Of a stretch of DNA of 64,000 bases, positions 35,602 through 44,223 are shown in pieces; the first letter of the stretch is position 1, and each line of letters begins with the position of its first letter. The notes below the pieces were generated by a model that was given only the letters and a program-made list of their open reading frames with translations, did not search any database and was not told where the DNA came from. Position numbers and translations under genes: made by a program. The stretch is from Pseudomonas hormoni (GTDB lineage Bacteria; Pseudomonadota; Gammaproteobacteria; Pseudomonadales; Pseudomonadaceae). The stretch is taken from contig NZ_CP075566.1 in assembly GCF_018502625.1 (NCBI RefSeq), positions 3,830,001-3,894,000 on the forward strand, given 5' to 3'.

Positions 35602-35916
35602 ATGTCCTGGGTCATTCTGTTTTTCGCCGGCCTGTTCGAAGTAGGCTGGGCTGTCGGCCTGAAATACACCGATGGTTTCAGCCGCCCTCTTCCCACCGCA
35701 CTGACCGTCGCCGCCATGGCCATCAGCCTTGGTCTGCTTGGCCTTGCCATGAAGGAACTGCCGCTGGGCACCGCCTATGCAATCTGGACAGGCGTGGGCG
35801 CGGTCGGCACGGTCATCGCCGGGATCATTCTGTTTGGTGAATCCATGGCGCTGTTCAGGCTCGCCAGTGTGGCATTGATCATTGCCGGGTTGATTGGACT
35901 GAAAGTCAGCACCTAG
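35602..35916 (+). CDS. sugE: Guanidinium exporter of the SMR family (SugE/Gdx)
   Basis: A 104-residue four-helix membrane protein of the small multidrug resistance family, with the essential Glu in [11 protein letters not shown] of helix 1 and the [15 protein letters not shown] signature of helix 3. SugE/Gdx members exchange guanidinium for protons as antiparallel dimers. The guanidine-II riboswitch directly upstream supports this function over a generic quaternary-ammonium role. GGAGG lies six bases before the ATG. Confidence 0.95.
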   Translation: MSWVILFFAGLFEVGWAVGLKYTDGFSRPLPTALTVAAMAISLGLLGLAMKELPLGTAYAIWTGVGAVGTVIAGIILFGESMALFRLASVALIIAGLIGLKVST

Positions 35917-35934
35917 TCATTGCCGATCCATACA

Positions 35935-35977
35935 AAAAAGCCCGCTCCCCTGGCGATACTGGGGGAGCGGGCTTTTT
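35935..35977. terminator. Bidirectional terminator between sugE and undA
   Basis: AAAAAGCCCGCTCCCC and GGGGAGCGGGCTTTTT form a 16-bp stem between convergent genes, so it can end transcripts from both sides. Confidence 0.9.
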
Positions 35978-35996
35978 CATGGGCATGAAAAACGGA

Positions 35997-36794
35997 TCAG
36001 CTTTCAGCAAGCGCCATGCGCTCACGCACCGCGACCGGAGCCTTCTCCGCATGCTCAAGCTGCATGCAGCGTTCCAGGAACAGGAACATGTAGTCGTAGC
36101 TTTTGCACACCGCCTGACGCAGTTCGGCCTGCAAGGACTTGCTCGGGTTCATTCCTGCCAGCGTGCAGATGATTTCCAGCGCTTCCCACGGATGGGCGTC
36201 GTCGTACTGGGCATGCATCTTCAGCCACTTCATGGCCCGCTTGCGATCTTCCTCGGGGAACGCTGCCGCGTAGACACCACTGGAACAGACCAGCGCCGAC
36301 CACTCACCTGTCGCGCCTTCAATGGCGTAGTTGGTGGCGGCAATGGCAACGATCAGCGAATCCGCCGAACTGGTGTGCCAGCACCAATGGCTCAGAGCGT
36401 GAAGTTCAGGTGTCACCTTTTGCGCCTGCAGATCTTCCAGGCTGACACCGTGAGCGCGACTCCAGTGCACCCAGTAATCGGCGTGGTTCAATTCCACCCG
36501 GATGTTGCGCATCAACCAGCGGCGCGCCATGTCCTCGCCGGGATGACGGGCAAAACGGGTCTTGGTGAGGTTCTGTGCCATATATAACGCGAATTGTTCA
36601 ACCACGGGCCAACCACCAATGAGGTAGTTGCGCATGGTCTTTGCGCTGAGTTTGTTATCTCGCATGCGCCTGTACAGTTCGTGTTCGACAACCCGGCGTT
36701 TACTCTCGCTGCAATCCTGGATCAGTTGCTGAGCCCAGGCGGGATAACTTGCAGCTTCCATGAGGGGGCCGGTTCGGTTGAATGTCTCGATCAC
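35997..36794 (-). CDS. undA: UndA, iron-dependent 1-undecene-forming decarboxylase
   Basis: A 265-residue helical protein of the TenA/haem-oxygenase-like diiron oxidase fold. The iron ligands known for Pseudomonas UndA are at the same positions here: E101 and H104 (VELNHADYW), E159 (AIEGATGEW) and H194 (KMHAQYDDAH), with D198 nearby. UndA converts medium-chain fatty acids, mainly lauric acid, to terminal alkenes such as 1-undecene, a volatile of many pseudomonads. The usual annotation, TenA family regulator, is misleading. It starts 45 bases after the PAS-GGDEF-EAL gene on the same strand. Confidence 0.9.
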   Translation of the reverse strand: MIETFNRTGPLMEAASYPAWAQQLIQDCSESKRRVVEHELYRRMRDNKLSAKTMRNYLIGGWPVVEQFALYMAQNLTKTRFARHPGEDMARRWLMRNIRVELNHADYWVHWSRAHGVSLEDLQAQKVTPELHALSHWCWHTSSADSLIVAIAATNYAIEGATGEWSALVCSSGVYAAAFPEEDRKRAMKWLKMHAQYDDAHPWEALEIICTLAGMNPSKSLQAELRQAVCKSYDYMFLFLERCMQLEHAEKAPVAVRERMALAES

Positions 36795-36839
36795 TGTCGG
36801 GTTCCTTTTGATTGTGATTGTAAGGATCAGCAGGAGATT

Positions 36840-39299
36840 TCAACGGAACGTGCCAGGTGCCTTGAACAACAAGGGCTGAGGCCTGGCAGGACGACTTTGC
36901 AAACTATCGCAGGTAAACAGATGCGGGCGTTCAATCACATACCCTTGAGCGTAATCCACCCCGATCTCCAGCAATGCCTGCTCGATCTGGGGTGACTCGA
37001 CAAACTCGGCAATCGTGCGTTTACCCATGACATGACCGATGTGATTGATCACTTCGACCATGGCGCGGTTAATCGGGTCGTCCAGCATATCCTTTACGAA
37101 ACTCCCGTCGATCTTCAGGAAGTCTACAGGCAAATGTTTCAAGTAAGCGAATGAGGACATTCCGGCGCAAAAGTCGTCGAGCGAAAAATGGCAGCCTAAG
37201 CCTTTGAGTTCATTAATAAATCGAATTGCACTTCCAAGATTGGAAATTGCACTGGTTTCAGTGATTTCAAAACAAATCATTTCAGGAGGTATGGAGTATG
37301 TAACGAACTGTTCACGTAGAAAGTCCAGAAACGCCTCATCTCCGATAGTTGTGCCTGACAGATTAATCGCACACATCGCCAAGGGCCCTTTGCGCTGTTC
37401 GGCCATGCACTGGGCAATAACTTTAAACACATTCTCTACAACCCAGCGATCGAGAGAAGTCATCAGGCCATAACGTTCAGCGGCCGGAATAAAACTGTCG
37501 GGCAATATCATCCGCCCGGCTTCGTCATGCAGGCGCAATAGAATTTCGATATGTCCACCACCCTGCTCGACATGACCCAGGGCCGCGATTTCCTGGGCGT
37601 ACAGACAGAAGCGGTCTTCTTCCAGCGCCATGTGCAAACGCTGTACCCAGGCCATCTCGCCGAAACGCAGGGACAGTTCCGAATCATCGGCGTGATAGAC
37701 CTGAACCCGGTTGCGGCCCTTTTCCTTGGCCATGTAACACGCCATGTCGGCGGCGCGCAGTGATGTTTCGAGCGTGGTCGGGTGCTGAGTGAGGTGCACC
37801 AGCCCGATGCTCACGGTGGTCACGAACGGCCGGCCCTTCCAGACGAAATGCAGGTTCTGCACGGTCTGGCGCAACCCCTCTGCTATTTTCTCCGCAGCTT
37901 CCGGGGCACAGTTCTCCAGCAGGATGCCAAATTCATCGCCGCCCAGCCGCGCCAGCGTATCGCCTTCGCGCAAACCCGATTGCAACAACGCACAGATATG
38001 CCGCAACAACTCGTCACCCGCCGCGTGGCCGCAGGTATCGTTGACCAGTTTGAATTGATCCAGATCGAGGAACATCAACGCATGGCGCCCCGGCTGCCGC
38101 GTCAGGTTGTGTAGCGCCTGCTCGAGGCGATACTCGAACTCACGGCGGTTGGCGAGACCGGTCAAGGCATCATGGGTCGCCTGCCAGGACAGATTGGCAA
38201 TGTATTGCCGCTCCTGCGTCATGTCGTGCAGGACCAGCACGGTGCCGCTGACCTTGCCGGCGTTGCTGATCGGCGCACCCACCAGGGTAACTGACACCGT
38301 GCTGCCATCCAGGCGTTGAATCAGTTTGGAATGTTCGCTGCCACCGCTGAGCTGGCCGCTCAAAATGTGCTCGATCAGCGTAAATCCGTCAGCCTGAGCG
38401 TTCTCGTCCAGCAGATTGAACAGGGCCGCCAGTGGCAAACCCGTCGCCTGTTCGGCTTTCCAGTGCGTCAACGCCTCGGCGGCGGGGTTCATGTAGGCGA
38501 TCGCACCCTCGACATTCGTGGTGATCACGCCATCGCCGATCGATTGCAAAGTGATCTGTGCCCGGTCTTTTTCCAACTGCAGAGCGTCAGCGAAGGCATG
38601 GCGCTGCTTGAGCAGTTTGTGCGTGCGCATCAAGGCCAGGACGATCAAACCCAGAGCCGTGGCGAGGTTGGTCACCAGCAACAGCCGCAGGATCATCCGC
38701 GAGCCTTCGCCCAAGGCATCGCTGAAGGCCTTCGCCGCCGGTGTCACACTTTCGTTGATGACGAATATCTGATCCTTCCAGCGCTTGATATCGGCATCGG
38801 TGGCCTGACGGGTGGTGATGCGCTGATGCATCTCCCGCGCAATGGCATCGAGTTGCACCAGATACGCATCGCCCACCGTCCAGAGGTCGATGGCTTTCTC
38901 GTGGTAACTGAAGTGCCGGAAATTCAGGTACAGCCAGATCACACTATTGACGTCATCGGGGTGGTTGCCGCCCTTGAGGATCGCCACGCGCGCGGCTTCG
39001 ATATTCGGCGGCTGATGATCCAGCGCCACACGCAATTCGTGGCCACCCTGAGGCACCGCGATCGCGTTCTGGTATTTGTTGAATATCGTCTCGTCGTGAC
39101 TGTCGGCGTAGAGATTGAGGTAATAGATGGCGTCTTTCTGGCCTTTGGACCAGAGGCTTTCACCAGCAACGTAGCCACGAACCGCCGACAGCACGTACAG
39201 GCTGACGCCACCCAGCATCGCCTGAAACAGCACGACAGCGATAAATGGCCAGACGATGCCCAATAACCGTGGCGTTCCGAGAGTCCGCGCTTGATTCAT
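36840..39299 (-). CDS. Membrane PAS-GGDEF-EAL protein
   Basis: An 819-residue signalling protein. Two helices (about 12-36 and 205-225) bracket a periplasmic region of about 170 residues. A PAS domain (about 245-365), a GGDEF domain with intact GGDEF at 453-457, and an EAL-type domain follow. The EAL signature is E585-I-L rather than E-A-L, but ICFEITETSAI, SLDDFCAGMSSFAYLK and FLKIDGSF are kept, so both synthesis and hydrolysis of c-di-GMP remain possible. It lies upstream of undA (45 bases) and is divergent from the toxin-like gene. Confidence 0.9.
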   Translation of the reverse strand: MNQARTLGTPRLLGIVWPFIAVVLFQAMLGGVSLYVLSAVRGYVAGESLWSKGQKDAIYYLNLYADSHDETIFNKYQNAIAVPQGGHELRVALDHQPPNIEAARVAILKGGNHPDDVNSVIWLYLNFRHFSYHEKAIDLWTVGDAYLVQLDAIAREMHQRITTRQATDADIKRWKDQIFVINESVTPAAKAFSDALGEGSRMILRLLLVTNLATALGLIVLALMRTHKLLKQRHAFADALQLEKDRAQITLQSIGDGVITTNVEGAIAYMNPAAEALTHWKAEQATGLPLAALFNLLDENAQADGFTLIEHILSGQLSGGSEHSKLIQRLDGSTVSVTLVGAPISNAGKVSGTVLVLHDMTQERQYIANLSWQATHDALTGLANRREFEYRLEQALHNLTRQPGRHALMFLDLDQFKLVNDTCGHAAGDELLRHICALLQSGLREGDTLARLGGDEFGILLENCAPEAAEKIAEGLRQTVQNLHFVWKGRPFVTTVSIGLVHLTQHPTTLETSLRAADMACYMAKEKGRNRVQVYHADDSELSLRFGEMAWVQRLHMALEEDRFCLYAQEIAALGHVEQGGGHIEILLRLHDEAGRMILPDSFIPAAERYGLMTSLDRWVVENVFKVIAQCMAEQRKGPLAMCAINLSGTTIGDEAFLDFLREQFVTYSIPPEMICFEITETSAISNLGSAIRFINELKGLGCHFSLDDFCAGMSSFAYLKHLPVDFLKIDGSFVKDMLDDPINRAMVEVINHIGHVMGKRTIAEFVESPQIEQALLEIGVDYAQGYVIERPHLFTCDSLQSRPARPQPLLFKAPGTFR

Positions 39300-39587
39300 G
39301 AGGTCCCTTGTTTTAGCACTGCCAGATCATCATCCAACGTGATCGCTACAGCTAGACTAGGGTGCGTTCGTGATCCCGGCAAGCAAGAACTGCCGTCATT
39401 CGCAAGCCGCCTTACTTTCAGTGACGCCAACCCCGTGGCCCATTCCGACCGCAGACTTCCCGAAACACAATCGTCCTCCTCGCGACCACGGCACTATCTA
39501 TATACCGCACGGCTTCTCCCTTGGACCGTTGTAATCGGTGGCGAAACTCCAACGCCATCTGGAACAACGAAAAAGAGAAGCTCCATC
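39300..39587. other. Intergenic region upstream of the toxin-like gene
   Basis: The toxin frame remains open through this stretch to an ATG at 39291, but that part overlaps the start of the divergent GGDEF-EAL gene and lacks a ribosome-binding site. It is treated as non-coding and should hold the divergent promoters. No clear motif was found. Confidence 0.5.
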
Positions 39588-42500
39588 ATGCAAACAACAC
39601 ATTCAAATACCGGATCGAGTGACACGGCAAATTCATTTCCATCTGCTGCGCAGGTTTATCAAAGCCAACTGGGAGACTATGAACTATTGCTGTCTTTCTT
39701 GCGTACCGAAGTCGGCTCCCTCACTCATTTCGCACAAACACTGCTCAAACCCCGAACATTTTCTCCCCTCGATAAACAAAACGAAGTCGGTCAACTTGCA
39801 TTGCAAGAGTTGATGAAGGACAGCGATTACCAGATGCTGTGCAGAAAGAACAACGTCTCCCCTCATTATCTGATTGTCACCGCGAGAGACGGAGCCTGGG
39901 TCTACGAGACGTCGAATCGCGATCAACAAGACAAAACAGCCTTGGAATTGACCGGCCCCGAAAAATGGCAAGCACTTAAAATCCGAATTGAAAAGGCGGC
40001 GAGTTTACTGGGAGGACAAATACGTTATGACCGTCTTGTCAGCCTCCCCAGAATGGCCACGTTCTACGGTTTTGCCCCTTGGGATCCGACAGATACGAAC
40101 CAACAACATTCGGCCATCAATGCCCTTGAAGAAAAGATCGCCAGCTATCGCTTGAGACTGGAGGACGACGTTAACATTCTCGATTTGAAGCGGCCGCCCA
40201 CGGAAAAAGATCGACGAGTATTTCTAACTGCCCAGGCAGTGTTCCCCAACAATACGCAGGAACTGCACTCGCAAATCATTCGCGCGGAAATAATCGCAGC
40301 GGTAAGAAAGTTCCTGCCTGAAAAAAGTACTTCCCCCTTCACCCATCTCGCCAATGACATTCTTTCGTCGGCCACCACTGAACAAGTTCGCGCAACGCCA
40401 ACCGTTTACCTTCAAAAAATCCTGCAAAGTCCTGAAGCCGAAAAGCTGACAACAACCTTACTATCGACCCTGGATTGGTACGGAGGAACTACCGGTGAAG
40501 AGACTTCACCTCATTGGCGCATCAAAGTGATAGCCAGCGCATTACAGATCTGGCTCCAATCGCCGACCACGGAACACCCGGACGGGATCGCCGGTTACCC
40601 TGTTCAGACCCAATCCAATTGGGGAAAAAGCTATCAAGCGATCTGGAGCGAATTCGAAACCCATCTGCTTGCGTCAAAACGGGCAGCTTCGGAAAAAGAG
40701 GCGATTGTTATTGCACGATTGTTTCTGTGCCAGTTTCCAACCGAGTTCCGTGTCAGCAATATCCCGACCGATCTCCCTTACAGAAGCTCCATCGTCTGGG
40801 TGAATTTCCTGAATGGCGTGAACCTGCTCGACACTGCCGATCCCGGGGTGTTCGAAAGAATGACCTTCCAGCAGCTAGTTAACCTGCCCCTCGATCGGGC
40901 CGAGGGGGCAACAACCGAGCAACTGAATGAAATCAGCCTGGCAAGATTGCTTCCGACAATGGACTGGGCAGTAACCCAGGGGATCATCCCGCACAAACGT
41001 CATGAGGATTACACACAGCCCGAAATTGAACTGGCGCTATCGGAACTGGATACACAGACGACCACTCTCAACGACGCCATTACCCAACTTGACGAAAAGC
41101 CGCCCGAACGCCTGTCGATTGCGAAAACGGTTGCGGAAAAATTCTTTGGAAAACCCTATATCGCGCAAGGCCGAAAACTGGCGAGGAAACTAACCGAACG
41201 AATCCGGTGGAACAGTGTGCCGCCGCTCCCCGGTAAGGATTACGACTACTTCTCGGTCGTCGATGTGCTGGCCGCAAACGCGCTCGATGATCAGGCACGA
41301 TGGTATTACACGCTAGCGGACGGCTCCCGCAGTCAGTTCTTCATCACCATAGACAGTGACCGGACCATAACGTCAACTTTCCGCTTCGACGACACGTCGG
41401 GATCACCGATAGTGAATGGCACCTTGCCCAATATCAAAACGATGTTCGATCAACGCTTCACTCGCTACCTGGCGCTACAGACAACCGCCTATAAAACCTT
41501 GATCAGCAGCCTTTTAGCCTCACTTGCACTCAGTGACCGCCAAGCCATTGAATGGGGCAACCTCAAAATCTACAGCCTGAGAAAGGCAACCACGGGTGTA
41601 GAAGCCCAGAACGAAACGCCAGAAATCATTCTGCCGCTGCGAGCCCGTAATGGCCTGATTTTGCAGACGACCTACGCCAATGAGACAAGGACTTACGAAC
41701 TGCTGCCCCGAGCAGGCGTAGTACGCCGCATCAAAAATCTCGCGCCGGAACAATTCGGCGGTGCCAAAAAGACGGAGGAGTGGCAAGTCAGTAGACCCAT
41801 CATCGTCAGCGTATTGCGCCATAAGACGTTACCGTTTGACTGGGACGCTCATTCAACCGGGAGCGCACCGAAAACAGGTGCGACGTGCCAGGCCATCATC
41901 GAACAGTTGGGCGACGTCTTCACCGCAGACTCCAGCGCGATGCCAAACCAGGACAGTGTCCCGATGACGCTAACTTCAAACCGCGGCGTGGCAATCAGTA
42001 ATTTCATTGCTACCCGGTTGCTGTATACGGACCCGCTAAAACTTCGCGATGCCGCCTACGGTCAGACACAGTTCGATCGCGAAGAAGCCAGGAAAGATAA
42101 AGCCATCGAAATCTTCAAGGCCTTCATACCCTTCTGGAAAAGTATCGAAGACTTGGCATCAGACGACAAAACACGCCTTATTCATGGAGCGTTTGGCCTG
42201 TTTGCCGACCTGCTTTCATTTGCACAACCGATCGGCAAATTTGCCTCTGGCTCGGCAAAACTGGTCAGCAATGCAGCCCGACTGACCTTACGCGCCAGAC
42301 TTCCAGCATTCCGGCATCTGACCAAGGAGCTGCTGATTTTGACCTTGCAAACACTCAACCCGGTTGACGGCATTGCGTCGCTGGTCAAGATACTGGGAAC
42401 AAAAGCGCTGAAATTCGGCCTGTCCGGAATGGCCCGACTCAAGGGGCTGATCAGAACCGGCCATTACGATTTCGCACGCAGCCTGCCGCAGGTCAGCGAC

Positions 42501-44216
42501 GCGGGCAGTTGGAAGCCCTTGGCCAGCGGCGACCGGTTAGCAGCCATCAAAGGGATTGAAGACGTGCCGGTACGCAACGTGGCTTCAACCGGCAAGGCTG
42601 ACTACCGCTTGGTCGATCCATTGTCGTCCAGACCCTATGGCCCCTCACTCTCCACCCGCTCGAGCGATCTTTCGCTGGGGCGATCCCGTTACAACACACT
42701 GGAAAAGACCAGCGATCACGTCATTGTCGAACTCTCTAAAAAAACTCACGTTCGCGAGGTGCTTGAAGTTGATGGGCGTACCACGTTGTTTCTCGACGAC
42801 GTGCCGTACCGGCTCGATGGCGACTACCTGCGGCGCGCCGAACTGATCGAGGACGACATCTGGAAAGCGATTCCCTGCCGAGTCCGCCGCGCCCCTAATA
42901 ATGTTTTATGCGAAACACGACTGGTCAAAAGAGACCCCGCCCCCACGCCTGACGCCGGTACGTTTGACGAAAGCAAAGGCTGGGCGCCCTGGTTCGGGGA
43001 CTCCATTTACATCGCTCCCCGTGGACGGCTACCGATGGAAGTGAGGGCCTTGATGGATTATCCAAAACTGTCCGGCAGCATGGAGTTTCGCAAGGGCATC
43101 TATGGACGAGTCAAAGTCAACGTGACCAAAGACGACCTTAACCATACGTTTCAAGATGGCGCGATCATTTGCGATGCAGTAGACGGATCGACTCAGTATG
43201 TTTTCACACGCCTGAATGCGGGTGACTTTTACGTTGCCAAACTCACAGAAAGTCAAAATCTGAAGGCGTTGGATTTCAAACAAGCGTCAACCCTGCCAAA
43301 AGACCTCAAGGACGAATTGTTGACGGTATACACCGGTTCGCTCAATGCCAATAACACGGCGAGGATTTACGGCCCTGTAGCGGTCGAGCGCGCGATGAAA
43401 GCCATGGATGAGATCGCCATCCCGATTGGCGGTCATGCCAATCCGCCCGATACGCTCAAACTGATCAAGGTTGATACCAGCCCAGGGGAAGCAGTGCTTT
43501 TCGACAAATCCACAAGGATGATTGTCAGGCACTCCGGGGATGGCGCAAAAACCTGGTCACCGTCCTGGAGGGCGCCGGACAGTGTTCGCCAGACAACTGA
43601 AAGGGTCTTCAACACGCTGTTTCAGGAAACGCTCGTCAGCGTTGAGGCCAAGGCATTGAAAACCGATGACCTGATGCAAAAACTACAAGATATTATCAGC
43701 ACCAAAACCGGGGACCCCGTGCACGATGTCAGAAACATCGCGTTCGCTGAAATCAGGACAAATACCGGGAAAGCAGAGGTGTATGTCAGCGTTTCGGGAC
43801 GACAGGGTGACACCGGGTTCCTGCCGTTGTTTGGCCAAAACAAGAATAGAAACCCCGTGATGTTGGGCGACACGGCTTACTTCAACATCGACCACGGCGC
43901 ACCCTCTTCACGAACGTTACTCAGCGCTCCCTATTCGACGACATCACTGAGTGTCTCCGACTCCGGCAAGTTACGGGCGATCCCCCACACCATCGACAAT
44001 ATAGAGTCTTACAAACCTGCCCTCACCTCTCGCCCCACCTCGCTGGACACAGAAAGCAAGCTCATCCGCGCCATTCGCAGTAAATACCCGGATGCCAAGG
44101 AACTGGATTCCATCACGATCGCCACCACCATGGCGCCTTGCGACTCATGCGCGGTCGTCATGAAGCAATTTGGTTATGAGGGCGGCCCCGGGATGCTGAA
44201 CGTCATCTGGAAGTAA
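39588..44216 (+). CDS. Large toxin-like protein with a C-terminal nucleic-acid-deaminase domain
   Basis: A 1542-residue protein with no signal peptide. The last ~60 residues carry a deaminase-fold active site: an acid motif D1487-T-E1489 (LDTESKLIRAIRS) and the zinc motif P-C1518-x-x-C1521 (TMAPCDSCAVVMKQF), spaced as in bacterial toxin deaminases of the BURPS668_1122 type (Pfam Toxin-deaminase). The ~1400 preceding residues resemble the large dermonecrotic-toxin-like proteins of pseudomonads and include a hydrophobic, membrane-active-looking stretch near 864-905. Hand counts of 60-base stretches gave 45-50% GC in the first two thirds and 60% at the 3-prime end. No immunity gene follows; a convergent ABC exporter starts eight bases later. 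ATG 39588 follows AGAGAAG. Confidence 0.75.
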   Translation: MQTTHSNTGSSDTANSFPSAAQVYQSQLGDYELLLSFLRTEVGSLTHFAQTLLKPRTFSPLDKQNEVGQLALQELMKDSDYQMLCRKNNVSPHYLIVTARDGAWVYETSNRDQQDKTALELTGPEKWQALKIRIEKAASLLGGQIRYDRLVSLPRMATFYGFAPWDPTDTNQQHSAINALEEKIASYRLRLEDDVNILDLKRPPTEKDRRVFLTAQAVFPNNTQELHSQIIRAEIIAAVRKFLPEKSTSPFTHLANDILSSATTEQVRATPTVYLQKILQSPEAEKLTTTLLSTLDWYGGTTGEETSPHWRIKVIASALQIWLQSPTTEHPDGIAGYPVQTQSNWGKSYQAIWSEFETHLLASKRAASEKEAIVIARLFLCQFPTEFRVSNIPTDLPYRSSIVWVNFLNGVNLLDTADPGVFERMTFQQLVNLPLDRAEGATTEQLNEISLARLLPTMDWAVTQGIIPHKRHEDYTQPEIELALSELDTQTTTLNDAITQLDEKPPERLSIAKTVAEKFFGKPYIAQGRKLARKLTERIRWNSVPPLPGKDYDYFSVVDVLAANALDDQARWYYTLADGSRSQFFITIDSDRTITSTFRFDDTSGSPIVNGTLPNIKTMFDQRFTRYLALQTTAYKTLISSLLASLALSDRQAIEWGNLKIYSLRKATTGVEAQNETPEIILPLRARNGLILQTTYANETRTYELLPRAGVVRRIKNLAPEQFGGAKKTEEWQVSRPIIVSVLRHKTLPFDWDAHSTGSAPKTGATCQAIIEQLGDVFTADSSAMPNQDSVPMTLTSNRGVAISNFIATRLLYTDPLKLRDAAYGQTQFDREEARKDKAIEIFKAFIPFWKSIEDLASDDKTRLIHGAFGLFADLLSFAQPIGKFASGSAKLVSNAARLTLRARLPAFRHLTKELLILTLQTLNPVDGIASLVKILGTKALKFGLSGMARLKGLIRTGHYDFARSLPQVSDAGSWKPLASGDRLAAIKGIEDVPVRNVASTGKADYRLVDPLSSRPYGPSLSTRSSDLSLGRSRYNTLEKTSDHVIVELSKKTHVREVLEVDGRTTLFLDDVPYRLDGDYLRRAELIEDDIWKAIPCRVRRAPNNVLCETRLVKRDPAPTPDAGTFDESKGWAPWFGDSIYIAPRGRLPMEVRALMDYPKLSGSMEFRKGIYGRVKVNVTKDDLNHTFQDGAIICDAVDGSTQYVFTRLNAGDFYVAKLTESQNLKALDFKQASTLPKDLKDELLTVYTGSLNANNTARIYGPVAVERAMKAMDEIAIPIGGHANPPDTLKLIKVDTSPGEAVLFDKSTRMIVRHSGDGAKTWSPSWRAPDSVRQTTERVFNTLFQETLVSVEAKALKTDDLMQKLQDIISTKTGDPVHDVRNIAFAEIRTNTGKAEVYVSVSGRQGDTGFLPLFGQNKNRNPVMLGDTAYFNIDHGAPSSRTLLSAPYSTTSLSVSDSGKLRAIPHTIDNIESYKPALTSRPTSLDTESKLIRAIRSKYPDAKELDSITIATTMAPCDSCAVVMKQFGYEGGPGMLNVIWK

Positions 44217-44223
44217 CGGCAAA

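Noticed and set aside
35997..36794. Annotation as a TenA-family transcriptional regulator or thiaminase
   Set aside because: The iron-ligand positions E101, H104, E159 and H194 match UndA exactly, and no DNA-binding domain is present.
39291..39587. N-terminal 99-codon extension of the toxin frame
   Set aside because: It starts within the divergent GGDEF-EAL gene, lacks a ribosome-binding site and reads as non-protein-like; the ATG at 39588 has AGAGAAG upstream.
39588..44216. Calling the toxin a type VI or type III secretion effector
   Set aside because: No VgrG, PAAR, Hcp, chaperone or secretion gene lies nearby and no PAAR or MIX motif was seen; the export route is left open.
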